From NCBI GenBank assembly GCA_028824015.1, contig JAPPFC010000004.1:1-64000 (forward strand): 64,000 bases of DNA, in the 5' to 3' direction. The notes under the pieces were generated by a model, which saw only the letters and a list, made by a program, of their open reading frames with translations, did not search any database and was not told the origin of the DNA. Of this stretch, positions 8,073 to 17,049 are shown in pieces. The DNA comes from a bacterium. Lineage in GTDB: Bacteria; Actinomycetota; Acidimicrobiia; Spongiisociales; ZC4RG35. The number at the start of each line of letters is the position of its first letter. Within the stretch, counting starts at the first letter, position 1. The position numbers were made by a program, and so were the translations under genes.

Positions 8073-8202
8073 TCCGCCGAGGTGTGTATTCTACCCGGCT
8101 CCGGATCGGTGGAAGAAAGGGGTTGCAATTCCTGTCGGCGCGCGGGGCCGGGCGACATACACTAAGCCGCATGTTTGGTGACCCCCCGGGGAGGGACCTT
8201 CG

Positions 8203-8616
8203 GTGACCGACTTTGTATTCACCGCACTCCCGTTGATCTTCCTGGCTCTGATCTACCTGTTCGTCTGGTATGTAGCCAAGGGGATCGCCAGCTATCTGGG
8301 GTTGGGGGACTCCGTCCGCACCACCCGGCTCGGATCCCGGCTGGTGTTCGTCCGGTCCGAGTCCCAGTCGGGCATGCACTTCACCGTGGCGGATTCGGTG
8401 GTGTTGGGGAAGAGCCCCGATGCCGACGTCCCCATAGACGACCCGTACGCGTCCGAGTTCCATCTTCGCATCAGCCGACGTCAGGGGAAGCTGTCGGCCA
8501 GCGACCTGGGCAGCGACAACGGGACCTATCTCAACGGTCGAAGGCTGCGGACTCCGGTTGATCTGGCTCGGGGAGACGCCCTGCAGGTGGGTCGGACGGT
8601 CCTGGAGGTTCGATGA
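8203..8616 (+). CDS. fhaB: FHA-domain membrane protein FhaB-like
   Basis: 137 residues with a GTG start preceded by GGGGAGGG. One transmembrane helix at about residues 7-27 is followed by a forkhead-associated domain containing the phosphothreonine-binding features 'LGKSPDADV', 'EFHLRI' and 'GSDNGTYLNG'. In mycobacteria, FhaB (FipA) recruits phosphorylated partners to the division/elongation machinery and is a target of PknA/PknB. It heads a cluster with ATGA/GTGA overlaps that ends in pknB. No fhaA-like gene is seen upstream. Confidence 0.9.
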   Translation: MTDFVFTALPLIFLALIYLFVWYVAKGIASYLGLGDSVRTTRLGSRLVFVRSESQSGMHFTVADSVVLGKSPDADVPIDDPYASEFHLRISRRQGKLSASDLGSDNGTYLNGRRLRTPVDLARGDALQVGRTVLEVR

Positions 8617-9314
8617 TCTGCACATGGGGGGCCGCCACCCACCTGGGGTACGGCCCCGAGATAAACCAGGATCGCATGTATCCCCAGGGGTCGGGCCGGT
8701 CTGCCGAGCCGGTGGTGATGATGGTGGCCGACGGGCTGGGGGGAGAAAAGTTCGGGCACGTCTCCGCCGAGTTGGCCGTCACCACGGCTCAGGCGGCGTC
8801 CGGCTCTCCCGCCGACCGGGTGAGAGCAGCCAACGACGCCATCCTGCAGTTGGTGGAACGCGAGCCCCGCTGGAAGGGGACCTACACCACCCTCACGCTG
8901 GTGGAGTTCTCCGAAGGGGTGGCCCGCGTCGCCCACGTGGGGGACACCAGGGCCTATCTGTACCGGCAGGGCCGGATCATGGAGTTGACCAACGACCACA
9001 CCGTTGCGTGGCAGTGGGTACAGCGGGGGATGGACCCGGTTGCGGCCGACAACATGCCCAACTCGGGAAGCCTGGTCAGGGTGCTCGGTTTCAACGCGGA
9101 ACTGGAGGTGGAGGAGACGAAGATGTCGCTCAGGGACGGAGACCGGTGGATGATCTGTTCCGACGGGTTGTACAGGATGCTCTCGGACCGGGACATGAGG
9201 AGAGTGCTGGAGAGCGGAGACGCCGAGGAATGTGTGTGGGGTCTGCTGGAGAAGGCCCTGAGCAGAGGCGCATCGGACAACGTCACGGTAGTGCTGGCTG
9301 ACATCTCGTCATGA
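8613..9314 (+). CDS. pstP: PP2C-type Ser/Thr protein phosphatase
   Basis: 233 residues forming only the PPM/PP2C catalytic domain. Metal-ligand motifs are 'ADGLGG' near residue 40, 'HVGDTRAYL' near 110, 'CSDGLYRML' and 'ASDNVTVVL' at the C terminus. Unlike mycobacterial PstP there is no transmembrane helix or ectodomain, so it should be cytosolic. It overlaps fhaB and rodA by 4 bp each, so translation is coupled. It should dephosphorylate PknB and its substrates. Confidence 0.9.
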   Translation: MICTWGAATHLGYGPEINQDRMYPQGSGRSAEPVVMMVADGLGGEKFGHVSAELAVTTAQAASGSPADRVRAANDAILQLVEREPRWKGTYTTLTLVEFSEGVARVAHVGDTRAYLYRQGRIMELTNDHTVAWQWVQRGMDPVAADNMPNSGSLVRVLGFNAELEVEETKMSLRDGDRWMICSDGLYRMLSDRDMRRVLESGDAEECVWGLLEKALSRGASDNVTVVLADISS

Positions 9315-10582
9315 GATTGGTGACCGAGGCGGCCTGGGTGGCCGGTTCGGCGGCAGTCGCCGGCTTGGGCGTGGCCTTGGTCGACTTCGGGAAGACCGGG
9401 CAGGTGAGTGGGGCGGCCGGTGTGGTGTTCCTGGCTTTCGGTTGCTGTCTGGCAGGGTTGGTGGCGGCAGTGCGGCGATGGGCGCCGGGGACCAGTTCCT
9501 TCCTGCTGTGGCCGACCGCATTGCTGGTGGCCCTGGGGTTGGTGGAGATCTATCGAATCGATCCCATGGGAGCGCCGATCCAAATGTGGTGGGTGGTGGC
9601 CGGTGTCGTGGCCGCCATCTGGGTCCTGGCGGCCTTCCGGTTGGGAGTGGAGAGGCTCATGTCGGTGAGCTACTGGCTGGCCGCCGGCGGACTGTGCCTG
9701 ATCATTCTTCCCTTTCTTCCTCGCCTCGTGGACGGCAATTCGGGCGACGCCGCCGGGCTGTGGTTGACCATCGGGTGGGGGAACGTCTCGTTCATAGCCC
9801 AGCCCTTTGGATTGGGAGCGGTGTTGTTGACGGTCGGCCTGGCCGGCATTCACTCGCGATGGGCCCTGGACCCACCGCCGGCAGGGGCGGGGAGTCGGCT
9901 GGTCTCGCTGAGGAATCACCTGGTGGTAGCGGCCGTCTGGGTCACAACGCTGCCGCTCCTCTGGGCTACAGGTGACCTGACCGCCTGGGCGATGCTGGTG
10001 GTTCTGTCAGCCACCATTGCCTACGCCGCCGCCGGCGACACCCGGGTGGTCTGGACAGGTCTCGGGCTTGTGGGGATCGGTTCCGTTGCCGGGCTGACTT
10101 CCTCCCGGGTCTCACAGACCCTGGATGTCTGGCTGGATCCCTTCTCGGCCGGGGAGGCGGGCGCCGGTTTGAAGGAGAGTCTGCTGGCGCTGGGCAGCGG
10201 CCATCTGTCGGGTTCCGGCCTCGGGATGGGTGATCCCGAGTTGATCCCACGCGCCACCAGCGATTGGATCCTGGCCGCCTTGGGGGAGGAACTGGGGTTG
10301 GCGGGAACGGTGGCGGTGATAATGCTCTACGGGCTGGTTACGGCGGCGGGGGTGGGAATCGCCATCGCCTCCCGTGACCTCTTCTGCAAGGTGACCGCCG
10401 CTTCGCTCTCGTTCTTGTTGTGCCTGATGTTTCTGGCCGGCGCCGGGGGCCTGGAGCGTTTGCTGCCGCCCACCAACCTGGGATTGCCCCTCCTGGCCTA
10501 CGGGGGAGTCCCCCTGGTGGCGGGCTGGTTGGCCATCGCGCTCCTGGTGAGAATCAGCCATGAGGAGAAGGGACACCTGTGA
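9311..10582 (+). CDS. rodA: RodA/FtsW-type SEDS peptidoglycan glycosyltransferase
   Basis: A 423-residue polytopic protein with about ten transmembrane helices. The FtsW/RodA/SpoVE C-terminal block has 'DWILAALGEELGLAG' and, near the end, 'PPTNLGLPLLAYGG', which match the conserved periplasmic loops of SEDS polymerases. It overlaps pstP (ATGA) and pbpA (GTGA). As part of this operon it should polymerise glycan strands with the adjacent transpeptidase during cell elongation. Confidence 0.93.
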   Translation: MRLVTEAAWVAGSAAVAGLGVALVDFGKTGQVSGAAGVVFLAFGCCLAGLVAAVRRWAPGTSSFLLWPTALLVALGLVEIYRIDPMGAPIQMWWVVAGVVAAIWVLAAFRLGVERLMSVSYWLAAGGLCLIILPFLPRLVDGNSGDAAGLWLTIGWGNVSFIAQPFGLGAVLLTVGLAGIHSRWALDPPPAGAGSRLVSLRNHLVVAAVWVTTLPLLWATGDLTAWAMLVVLSATIAYAAAGDTRVVWTGLGLVGIGSVAGLTSSRVSQTLDVWLDPFSAGEAGAGLKESLLALGSGHLSGSGLGMGDPELIPRATSDWILAALGEELGLAGTVAVIMLYGLVTAAGVGIAIASRDLFCKVTAASLSFLLCLMFLAGAGGLERLLPPTNLGLPLLAYGGVPLVAGWLAIALLVRISHEEKGHL

Positions 10583-11949
10583 ATCGCTCCATCCGCCGGG
10601 TGGCCCTGCTCTTGATGGTCGGGATGGTTGTGTTGGTGGTGGGGGCCACCTGGCACCAATTCGTGGCCGCCGACAGTTATCGGAACCATCCCGACAACCG
10701 GCGTAGGGCCCTCCTTCAGGCGGGCAAGGAACGGGGGATGATCAGCACCGTCGGGGGAAGGGTCCTGGCCTATTCCGAGCAGGATCCCGACAGCTTCCGC
10801 TCCTACAACCGAAGGTACCCCGCCGGGGAGGCCTTTCGGTCCGTGTTGGGTACGGAGGACGCGCCCGGAGGCTTGGAGGAGGTCTATGCCGACGAGTTGC
10901 GTTCCCGTCGAGACCTCACTGTCTCGGATTTGATGGCGGCCATGTTCGGTGAAGACCTCCGTCCCCGCGGGCTGCAGATAACGCTGGACGCCGATCTCCA
11001 GCAACGAGCCTATGAGATCCTGGCGCGCCGGCGGGGGGCGGTGGCCGCTATCCGTCCCGATACCGGCGAGGTACTGGCGCTGGTCTCCTCCCCCCGGGTT
11101 CCCGTGACCGAAAGGGCGGCCGGGGTCCTCTATCCGGTCGGGTCGGTCTTCAAGATCGTCAGCGCGGCCGCCGCCCTGGACACGGAGACCGCCGACGTCG
11201 AGAGCCTCTTCGAGGACCGCGCGGTATGGCAGATTCCGGGAGCCACCCTGGTGGTCACCAACCCCGGGAACGTCCCATGCGGGGACGCGGCGCAGGTCAG
11301 CCTGCTCACCTCCTTCGTGTTCTCCTGCAACCTGGCCTTCGCCGAACTGGCTTTGGAAATGGGCTCGGAGATCATGGATGCCTATGCCGCCGCTTTCGGG
11401 TTCGAAACGGCGATGGAGTTTCCCCTCGAAACGCCGGTGCCGTCTTTCGGAGCAGAGCGGTCCTCCGATCCCGACCTGCTGGCTTCGGCGGGAACCGGCG
11501 GACTGGCCCTCTCCTCGCCTCTCCACATGGCCTCGGTTGCGGCGGTGGTGGCCAACGGAGGACTGAGGGCGCCACCCTACCTGGTTGCGAGTTGGACGGA
11601 TGCAGACGGTGAGGTGAACGAGCGGCCCGAAACGCCTGAGGCGAACCGGGTGACAACCCCCGAGACAGCCGCCTCGGTGGCCCGCATGATGGAGCGTGTG
11701 ATAACGGAGGGCACCGGTCAGGAGGCCACGGTGGCGGGCCACCGGGTGGCCGGAAAGACCGGCACGGGACAGGATGCGGACGGGCGCAATCACGCCTGGT
11801 TCGTGGGATTCGCTCCCGTGGATTCACCCACCATCGCCTTGGCGGTGATGATCGAGCCGGGAGGGGAATTCGGAGAATCGGTGACCGGGGCGACCGCCGC
11901 GGCGCGCGTCGCATCCGAGTTGCTCTCCTATTGGCTGCAGCGAAGCTAG
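10579..11949 (+). CDS. pbpA: Class B penicillin-binding protein PbpA
   Basis: 456 residues with an N-terminal membrane anchor (about 7-27) and a periplasmic transpeptidase domain. Active-site motifs are SxxK as S189-V-F-K192, SxN as S249-C-N251, and KTG at 393-395, all present and in order. The dimerisation module is short compared with larger class B enzymes. The GTG start overlaps the rodA stop by 4 bp, consistent with a SEDS-bPBP pair. A 69-bp gap separates it from pknB. Confidence 0.94.
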   Translation: MNRSIRRVALLLMVGMVVLVVGATWHQFVAADSYRNHPDNRRRALLQAGKERGMISTVGGRVLAYSEQDPDSFRSYNRRYPAGEAFRSVLGTEDAPGGLEEVYADELRSRRDLTVSDLMAAMFGEDLRPRGLQITLDADLQQRAYEILARRRGAVAAIRPDTGEVLALVSSPRVPVTERAAGVLYPVGSVFKIVSAAAALDTETADVESLFEDRAVWQIPGATLVVTNPGNVPCGDAAQVSLLTSFVFSCNLAFAELALEMGSEIMDAYAAAFGFETAMEFPLETPVPSFGAERSSDPDLLASAGTGGLALSSPLHMASVAAVVANGGLRAPPYLVASWTDADGEVNERPETPEANRVTTPETAASVARMMERVITEGTGQEATVAGHRVAGKTGTGQDADGRNHAWFVGFAPVDSPTIALAVMIEPGGEFGESVTGATAAARVASELLSYWLQRS

Positions 11950-12018
11950 CCCGGATGCTCCGAGCGGGCACGAAACGACACCTCATGAGGCCGGGCGGTT
12001 TCTATTATCGCCTAGGAG

Positions 12019-14202
12019 ATGGAACTCCCGTACACCCTGGCTGATCGTTACCGATTGGTGAGCCATCTGGCCAGGGGGGGCATGTCGGACGTGTATCTGG
12101 CGGTGGACGTCGCCCTCGGCAGGCGGGTGGCGGTCAAACTCCTTCCCAAGTCTCACAGCGAGGATGAGTCCTTCGTTCGGCGATTCCGCCGCGAAGCCCA
12201 ATCGGCGGCCAACCTGAACCACCCCAACATCGTGGGCATCTATGACTGGGGGGAAGCGGAAGGGTCCTACTTCATGGTGATGGAGTTGGTGGAGGGAGAC
12301 TGTCTGCGGGATCTCATCACCGACCGAAGGCCTCTCCATCCCCGGAGGGCGGTGGAGGTGACCCGCCAGGTGGTCCTGGCCCTGGCCACAGCCCACCGCC
12401 TGGGCGTTATCCACCGGGATGTCAAGCCGGGCAACATCATGCTCACCGGCGACGGGACGGTGAAGGTGGCCGACTTCGGAATCGCCCGGGCATGGAATCA
12501 CTCGACCGACCTGACGCGAACCGGCTCGATAATCGGCACAGCCACCTATTTCAGCCCGGAACAGGCTCAGGGCCGCTCTGCCGATCGACGATCCGACATC
12601 TATTCGCTGGGAGTGGTCCTTTACGAGATGCTGGTGGGTCGTCCCCCCTTTCGAGGCGAGACTCCCATGGCCGTGGCCTATCAGCATGTTTCCACCGACG
12701 TTCCTCCTCCCTCCTCCCGCAATCCCGAGGTCCCCCCGGAGTTGGACGCCATCGTGCTTCGCGCCCTTGCCAAGGACCCCGACAGCCGCTACCAGGACAC
12801 GGATCCGTTCCTTCACGATCTGGAGGCGTGGCTGAGAGGGGAAAGCATCGCCGGCGAGGCGCCCGCCCGGCCCGCTCCGGCCATCGTCCCCGAACAGGTG
12901 GTGGTGCGCCAACCGGTTGCGGTGTCGAGGGGTTCGGGGGGACCGGCTCGGAGCGCGGGACGAGTGCTGCCCCAGCCCTATTACCCGCCCATGGAGGAGC
13001 GACGGCCGGTGCCTCTGCCGTTCGTCGTCGGGGTCTTCGTGCTGGTGGCAGCCCTGGCGGGCCTGAGCTGGGTGGTCTGGTCGCTGCTGCAGGCCCCCGA
13101 GCCGGAGCCCGGGGTTGTGATGGTTGCCATCCCCGACGTGGTGGGCAGATGGGAGACGGACGCCTTCTCTTCGATCCAGGAGTCGGGGCTGCTGGTCCGG
13201 GTGGTCCGCCAGAACAGCCAGGAGATGCCGGAGGGAAGGGTGATCGCCACCAGTCCGCCGGCGGGGGAGCGGGTGGAGTCCCGCACCGAAGTGGAAGTGG
13301 TGGTCTCCAGCGGTCTCGAGAGGTTCGCAATCCCCCTGGTCATCGGCCAGACCCAGGGCACGGCCGAGAGCCTCATCCTGGCCCAGGGATTCACCGTGGG
13401 TGAGATCGAGTTTGTGGAGGACAGCGGTTGGCAGGTGGGGACGGTCTTCGATCAGGATCCGCTGCCCGGCCCCCTGTTGCCGTCGGGCACCCCGATCGAC
13501 CTGATGGTTGCGACCGGTCCCGGGTTGCTGGTCGTGCCCGATGTGACGGGACTGCCCGGCAGCGAGGCTCTCTCGGTGTTGGCCCAGTCGGGACTGAGGT
13601 GGGCCGAGGCCAGCGAGATCTCCGACGATGTGCCGGCCGGTCAGGTGATCCGGACCGAACCGGGCGCCGGGGGAGGCATAACCGCCACCGAGCAGGTGGT
13701 GGTGGTGATCTCCGAGGGCCCGGAGTTGTTGGTGGTACCGGATGTGGTGGGGTTGTCAGGCAGCGAGGCTCTTTCGGTGTTGGCCCAGTCGGGATTGAGG
13801 TGGGCCGAGGCGAGCGAGATCTCCGACGATGTGCCGGTCGGTCAGGTGATCCGGACCGTGCCGGGCGCCGGGGGAGGCGTTGCCGCCACCGAGCAGGTGG
13901 TGGTGGTGATCTCCGAGGGCCCGGGGGTGTTGGTGGTCCCCGATCTGGTGGGACTGCCCAGTATCGAGGCCTATGCGAACCTGACGGATCTGGGTTTGTC
14001 CTGGGTGGAGGTGGTTGAGGCTTCCGACACCGTTGTGGCGGGTGGGGTGATCCGCACCGAGCCCGGAGCCGGTGAGCAGGTGGACATCGGCGGCGAGGTG
14101 GTGGTGGTGATCTCAGGGGGATCCGAGGGTGTCACAACCACCGACACCACCGTCCCGGAGACGGAACCGCCCGCCGACGAAACCGAGACCACCACAGGCT
14201 GA
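12019..14202 (+). CDS. pknB: PknB-type Ser/Thr kinase with five PASTA repeats
   Basis: 727 residues. A Hanks-type kinase domain occupies about 1-275, with a Gly-rich loop 'LARGGMSDVYL', Lys40 in VAVKLL, HRD at 132-134, and DFG in 'VADFGIAR'. A Pro-rich juxtamembrane linker precedes the transmembrane helix at about 332-357. Five extracellular PASTA modules follow, then an acidic Thr-rich tail. PASTA modules bind peptidoglycan fragments and lipid II. PASTA 3 and 4 are nearly identical. ATG 12019 follows TAGGAG. It is the last gene of the cell-wall block and convergent with dnaB. No pknA paralogue is present. Confidence 0.95.
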   Translation: MELPYTLADRYRLVSHLARGGMSDVYLAVDVALGRRVAVKLLPKSHSEDESFVRRFRREAQSAANLNHPNIVGIYDWGEAEGSYFMVMELVEGDCLRDLITDRRPLHPRRAVEVTRQVVLALATAHRLGVIHRDVKPGNIMLTGDGTVKVADFGIARAWNHSTDLTRTGSIIGTATYFSPEQAQGRSADRRSDIYSLGVVLYEMLVGRPPFRGETPMAVAYQHVSTDVPPPSSRNPEVPPELDAIVLRALAKDPDSRYQDTDPFLHDLEAWLRGESIAGEAPARPAPAIVPEQVVVRQPVAVSRGSGGPARSAGRVLPQPYYPPMEERRPVPLPFVVGVFVLVAALAGLSWVVWSLLQAPEPEPGVVMVAIPDVVGRWETDAFSSIQESGLLVRVVRQNSQEMPEGRVIATSPPAGERVESRTEVEVVVSSGLERFAIPLVIGQTQGTAESLILAQGFTVGEIEFVEDSGWQVGTVFDQDPLPGPLLPSGTPIDLMVATGPGLLVVPDVTGLPGSEALSVLAQSGLRWAEASEISDDVPAGQVIRTEPGAGGGITATEQVVVVISEGPELLVVPDVVGLSGSEALSVLAQSGLRWAEASEISDDVPVGQVIRTVPGAGGGVAATEQVVVVISEGPGVLVVPDLVGLPSIEAYANLTDLGLSWVEVVEASDTVVAGGVIRTEPGAGEQVDIGGEVVVVISGGSEGVTTTDTTVPETEPPADETETTTG
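13525..13926 (+). repeat. Recent tandem duplication of a PASTA module
   Basis: Units 13525-13725 and 13726-13926, each 201 bp, encode PASTA repeats 3 and 4. They differ at only a few residues, while PASTA 1, 2 and 5 are clearly diverged. Confidence 0.85.
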
Positions 14203-14226
14203 GACCGGCTAGGGTCGCAGAGCGCC

Positions 14227-15651
14227 TCAATAGGTCGACTGGTAAACGTCCGCCGGGGCGGGACCTGCATGGTTGCGGAAGAGCGTGTACTCCTTGGCGA
14301 AGGTGGTGAACACCTTTCCCGTCGGCCCGGAGCGGTGCTTGGCGATGAGGACCTCGGCGAGGTTGCGGACCCGGTGGTCGTCCTGGTTGTAGTACTCGTC
14401 CCGGTAGAGAAAGAGCACGATGTCGGCGTCCTGCTCTATCGCCCCTGATTCCCGGAGGTCCGACAGCATGGGACGCTTGTCCTTGCGAAGCTCAACCGCC
14501 CTGTTGAGCTGGGATACGCCGATCACCGGGATGCCCAACTCCCTGGCCAGACCCTTCAGCGAGCGCGAGACTTCGGCGATCTCCTGCTGGCGGTTGTCCG
14601 CGTTGCGCGACCCCGAGTTCCCCGCCGACGGCATCAGCTGCAGGTAGTCGATGATGACCAGGTCGAGTCCCTCTTCGTGGCGAAGCCGGCGGCACTTTGC
14701 CCGGATTTCGGTGACCGTAGGCTCCGGTGTGTCGTCGAGGTAGAGCTTCCAGTCGTGGATTGTGCTTCCCGCCTCCAGCAGCCTGTCCCAAAGTTCCAGG
14801 TTGTTAGCCACCCCGGCGCGGATGCGCGAGGAGTTCACCTCGCTCACCATGGATAGCAGGCGGGTCAGCACCTCTTCCTTCGACATCTCCAGGGAGAACA
14901 GGGCAACCACCCCACCATCCCGAGCGGTGTTCGAGGCAAGGGTCTGGGCGAACGCCGATTTTCCCATGGACGGTCGTCCCGCCACCACCACGAACGTCCC
15001 CGGCTTGAGTCCCATCAGCTTGTCGTCGAGATCCGTGAGGCCGGTGGGGAGGCCGGGGATCCGGTCCTCTTGGCTTTCGATGCTGTCGAAGACGCCTTTC
15101 ATCAGGTCTTTGACGTGCTGAAGCCCTTCCTCCACCACGTCGTCGTTGACTTCCAGCATCATCCGCTCGGCTTGGTCGATCACCGTTTCCGTGGTTCTGT
15201 CGAGGTTCATGGCCAGGTCGGTCACCCGCTGGCTCACCTCGATCAGCCGCCGCCTCTGGGAATGCTCCTCGACTATCGCCGCGTAGCGGTCGGCGTGCGC
15301 GACATTGGGGACGCTCTGGCTCAGATCCGCCAGCCGTTCATGTCCGCCGATCCGCTCGAGTGCGTCGGTGCGTCTCAACTCCTCGGCCAGGGTTAGCACG
15401 TCGATGGCCCGGCTCTCGTTGTAGAGCCGGCGGGCCGCTTCGAACACGAGCCCGTTTATCGGCTCGTAGAAGTCGTCGGTGTCCAGCACCTCCATCACCT
15501 TGTTGGTGGCGTCCCGGCTCAGGAGAATGGCGCCCAGCACCGACTCCTCGGCCTCCCGGGAGTGAGGGGGCACCCGCCCCACCCGGCCGCGACGACGTTC
15601 CGGGGGCGGCTGATCCAGGTAGTCGTCTTCCGGGTAGGGTTCTTGAACCAT
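14227..15651 (-). CDS. dnaB: Replicative DNA helicase DnaB
   Basis: 474 residues from ATG 15651; a TTG 17 codons upstream (15702) would give 491, and neither has a clear Shine-Dalgarno. The N-terminal domain 'PPHSREAEESVLGAILL' is the typical DnaB primase-interacting collar. The RecA-fold domain has Walker A 'AGRPSMGKSAFA', Walker B 'LDLVIIDYLQLM', and the arginine-finger region 'SDLRESGAIEQDAD'. No intein interrupts it. It unwinds DNA at the replication fork as a hexamer. It is convergent with pknB, 24 bp apart. Confidence 0.95.
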   Translation of the reverse strand: MVQEPYPEDDYLDQPPPERRRGRVGRVPPHSREAEESVLGAILLSRDATNKVMEVLDTDDFYEPINGLVFEAARRLYNESRAIDVLTLAEELRRTDALERIGGHERLADLSQSVPNVAHADRYAAIVEEHSQRRRLIEVSQRVTDLAMNLDRTTETVIDQAERMMLEVNDDVVEEGLQHVKDLMKGVFDSIESQEDRIPGLPTGLTDLDDKLMGLKPGTFVVVAGRPSMGKSAFAQTLASNTARDGGVVALFSLEMSKEEVLTRLLSMVSEVNSSRIRAGVANNLELWDRLLEAGSTIHDWKLYLDDTPEPTVTEIRAKCRRLRHEEGLDLVIIDYLQLMPSAGNSGSRNADNRQQEIAEVSRSLKGLARELGIPVIGVSQLNRAVELRKDKRPMLSDLRESGAIEQDADIVLFLYRDEYYNQDDHRVRNLAEVLIAKHRSGPTGKVFTTFAKEYTLFRNHAGPAPADVYQSTY

Positions 15652-15717
15652 TCGGGTGGAGCCTTGTGCTGAGGGGCGGGGGGCAGAAGCTGTCCTATTC
15701 AAGGTAAAGGGAGGGTC

Positions 15718-15798
15718 TTCGCGACTTAGCTGAGGTTTTCACGGTCTGGGAGGAGGGTTGCCGGTCTAGCAGGTACTTTGGATGTTTCGCGACTTAGC
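15718..15798. promoter_or_regulatory. Repeated 13-nt motif upstream of dnaB
   Basis: TTCGCGACTTAGC occurs at 15718-15730 and again at 15786-15798. In both copies it is followed by a T-rich run and TCTGGG, so similarity extends over about 33 nt. The pair lies in the intergenic region immediately upstream of dnaB and downstream of the KARI-like gene. It may be a regulator-binding site for dnaB; no known motif is recognised. Confidence 0.35.
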
Positions 15799-15905
15799 GT
15801 GGTTTTTTGTTGATCTGGGCGAGTTTTTTTCACACATCTCAACCTAAGGCGGGGGTGTGACATCTCTGGTTCGAAAGGTCCTGCGAAGGCTGGACGGGGG
15901 TAGTC

Positions 15906-16901
15906 CTAGCCGTCGTCAGGAGTCCGTCCGAGCACTCTGTAGAGGTTCCGTTCCGCTTCCCGCATTTCATGGGCCATGTTCAGGGCCCTCACCCGGTTGA
16001 ACTCCGGGAACCCGGCCTGCTGTTCGGTTGTCCACTCCCGGGCGAAGGAGCCGTTCTGGATGTGGGAGATGATTCCTCTCAGCCTGTCCCGCTCGGCCTC
16101 CTCCTCCTCGGGAGAGAGGCGGCTGGTCACCTCCTGGCCGTACTGGCTGGTGCGGGAATGCAGGGTGATCTGGTCCCAGAGCCCGATGTCGCGATACGCC
16201 TTGGCGGTCTCGATGATCTCACCCGAGGCGTAGAACTCCAGCATGGCCGCTTCGGGGCTGCACCCGGCCTCCACCAGCACTTCGCAGTAACGACGCACCG
16301 CGTAGAGAAACCCCACCTGCTCGGCGAACAGGTCCACGGTCGTCTCCTCGAGAAAACTGGACTCGATCACGCCCATCCGCGCCGACCCTATTCCTTCGCA
16401 AAGGGCCAGCATCCGCTGGAAGGCGGTTTCCGTGGCGGCCTGGTGGACGGCGACCAGGCTGGGGAAGCCCTGGCCGCTCAGGTAGGTGTCCCTGACCCCC
16501 GCCCCGATCATTCGGGGAGCGATCAGGACCACGTCGATGTCGGAGGGGGGCTCGATCAGGCCGAAGGTGATGTTGTATCCGCTTGCGAACACCAACATGT
16601 CGCCCGGCGCCAGGTTCGGGGCGATGTCCCGGCGGAAGACCTGGGGCATCACCTCGTCGGGGACCAGGAGGAAGATGACCTGCGACCGCGCGGTCGCCTC
16701 GTCGACCGGGAACACCGAGAAGCCATCCTGGACGGCCGTCCGGTGGGACGCATCGCGACGGCTCCCCACGATCACCGAGAGACCGCTGTCCCGCAGGTTG
16801 AGGGCCTGGGAGCGTCCCTGGTTGCCGTAGCCGACTATGCAGATGGTCTGCCCGGCCAGGTGAGCCAGGTCCGAATCCGCTTCGAAGTACATGCGGGCCA
16901 T
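15906..16901 (-). CDS. Divergent ketol-acid reductoisomerase-like protein
   Basis: 331 residues with the IlvC architecture: an N-terminal Rossmann domain with GYGNQGRSQALNLRDSG (24-40) and a knotted C-terminal domain with EETTVDLFAEQ (185-195), where Asp190 and Glu194 fit the metal ligands. However, the canonical AHGFNI catalytic His is replaced (FASGYNI, Ser107), and the canonical PKGPGH loop is PRMIGAG (Arg130, no His). The C-terminal substrate-binding segment also differs. A strong AGGAGGAG site precedes the ATG. It is probably a paralogue with another substrate, not the Val/Ile pathway enzyme. No ilvB/N/D genes are adjacent. Confidence 0.75.
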   Translation of the reverse strand: MARMYFEADSDLAHLAGQTICIVGYGNQGRSQALNLRDSGLSVIVGSRRDASHRTAVQDGFSVFPVDEATARSQVIFLLVPDEVMPQVFRRDIAPNLAPGDMLVFASGYNITFGLIEPPSDIDVVLIAPRMIGAGVRDTYLSGQGFPSLVAVHQAATETAFQRMLALCEGIGSARMGVIESSFLEETTVDLFAEQVGFLYAVRRYCEVLVEAGCSPEAAMLEFYASGEIIETAKAYRDIGLWDQITLHSRTSQYGQEVTSRLSPEEEEAERDRLRGIISHIQNGSFAREWTTEQQAGFPEFNRVRALNMAHEMREAERNLYRVLGRTPDDG

Positions 16902-16935
16902 CAGATGCTCCTCCTGTTGGTTGCGGCCACTCCGG

Positions 16936-17046
16936 TCATGACCTTAACAGTGCCATCAGCTCACGTATCCAGCCGGTGATCGATTGCCTCGACGGCGCAT
17001 TCAGCTCCGGTACCACGTTGGTGTCGAGGATGATTCTCGTCCGGGA
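16936..17046 (-). pseudogene. Truncated FitB/VapC-type PIN toxin remnant
   Basis: In one minus frame the sequence reads RIILDTNVVPELNAPSR, the N-terminal strand and first catalytic Asp motif of PIN-domain toxins. It continues GWIRELMALL and reaches a stop at 16936-16938, after about 35 residues instead of ~130-140. No start codon is present in frame before a TGA at 17047-17049. It lies directly after the frameshifted antitoxin and is a decayed gene. Confidence 0.7.
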
Positions 17047-17049
17047 TCA

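Noticed and set aside
15906-16901. Calling this gene ilvC outright
   Set aside because: The His and Lys/GPGH residues needed for acetohydroxyacid isomeroreduction are not present.
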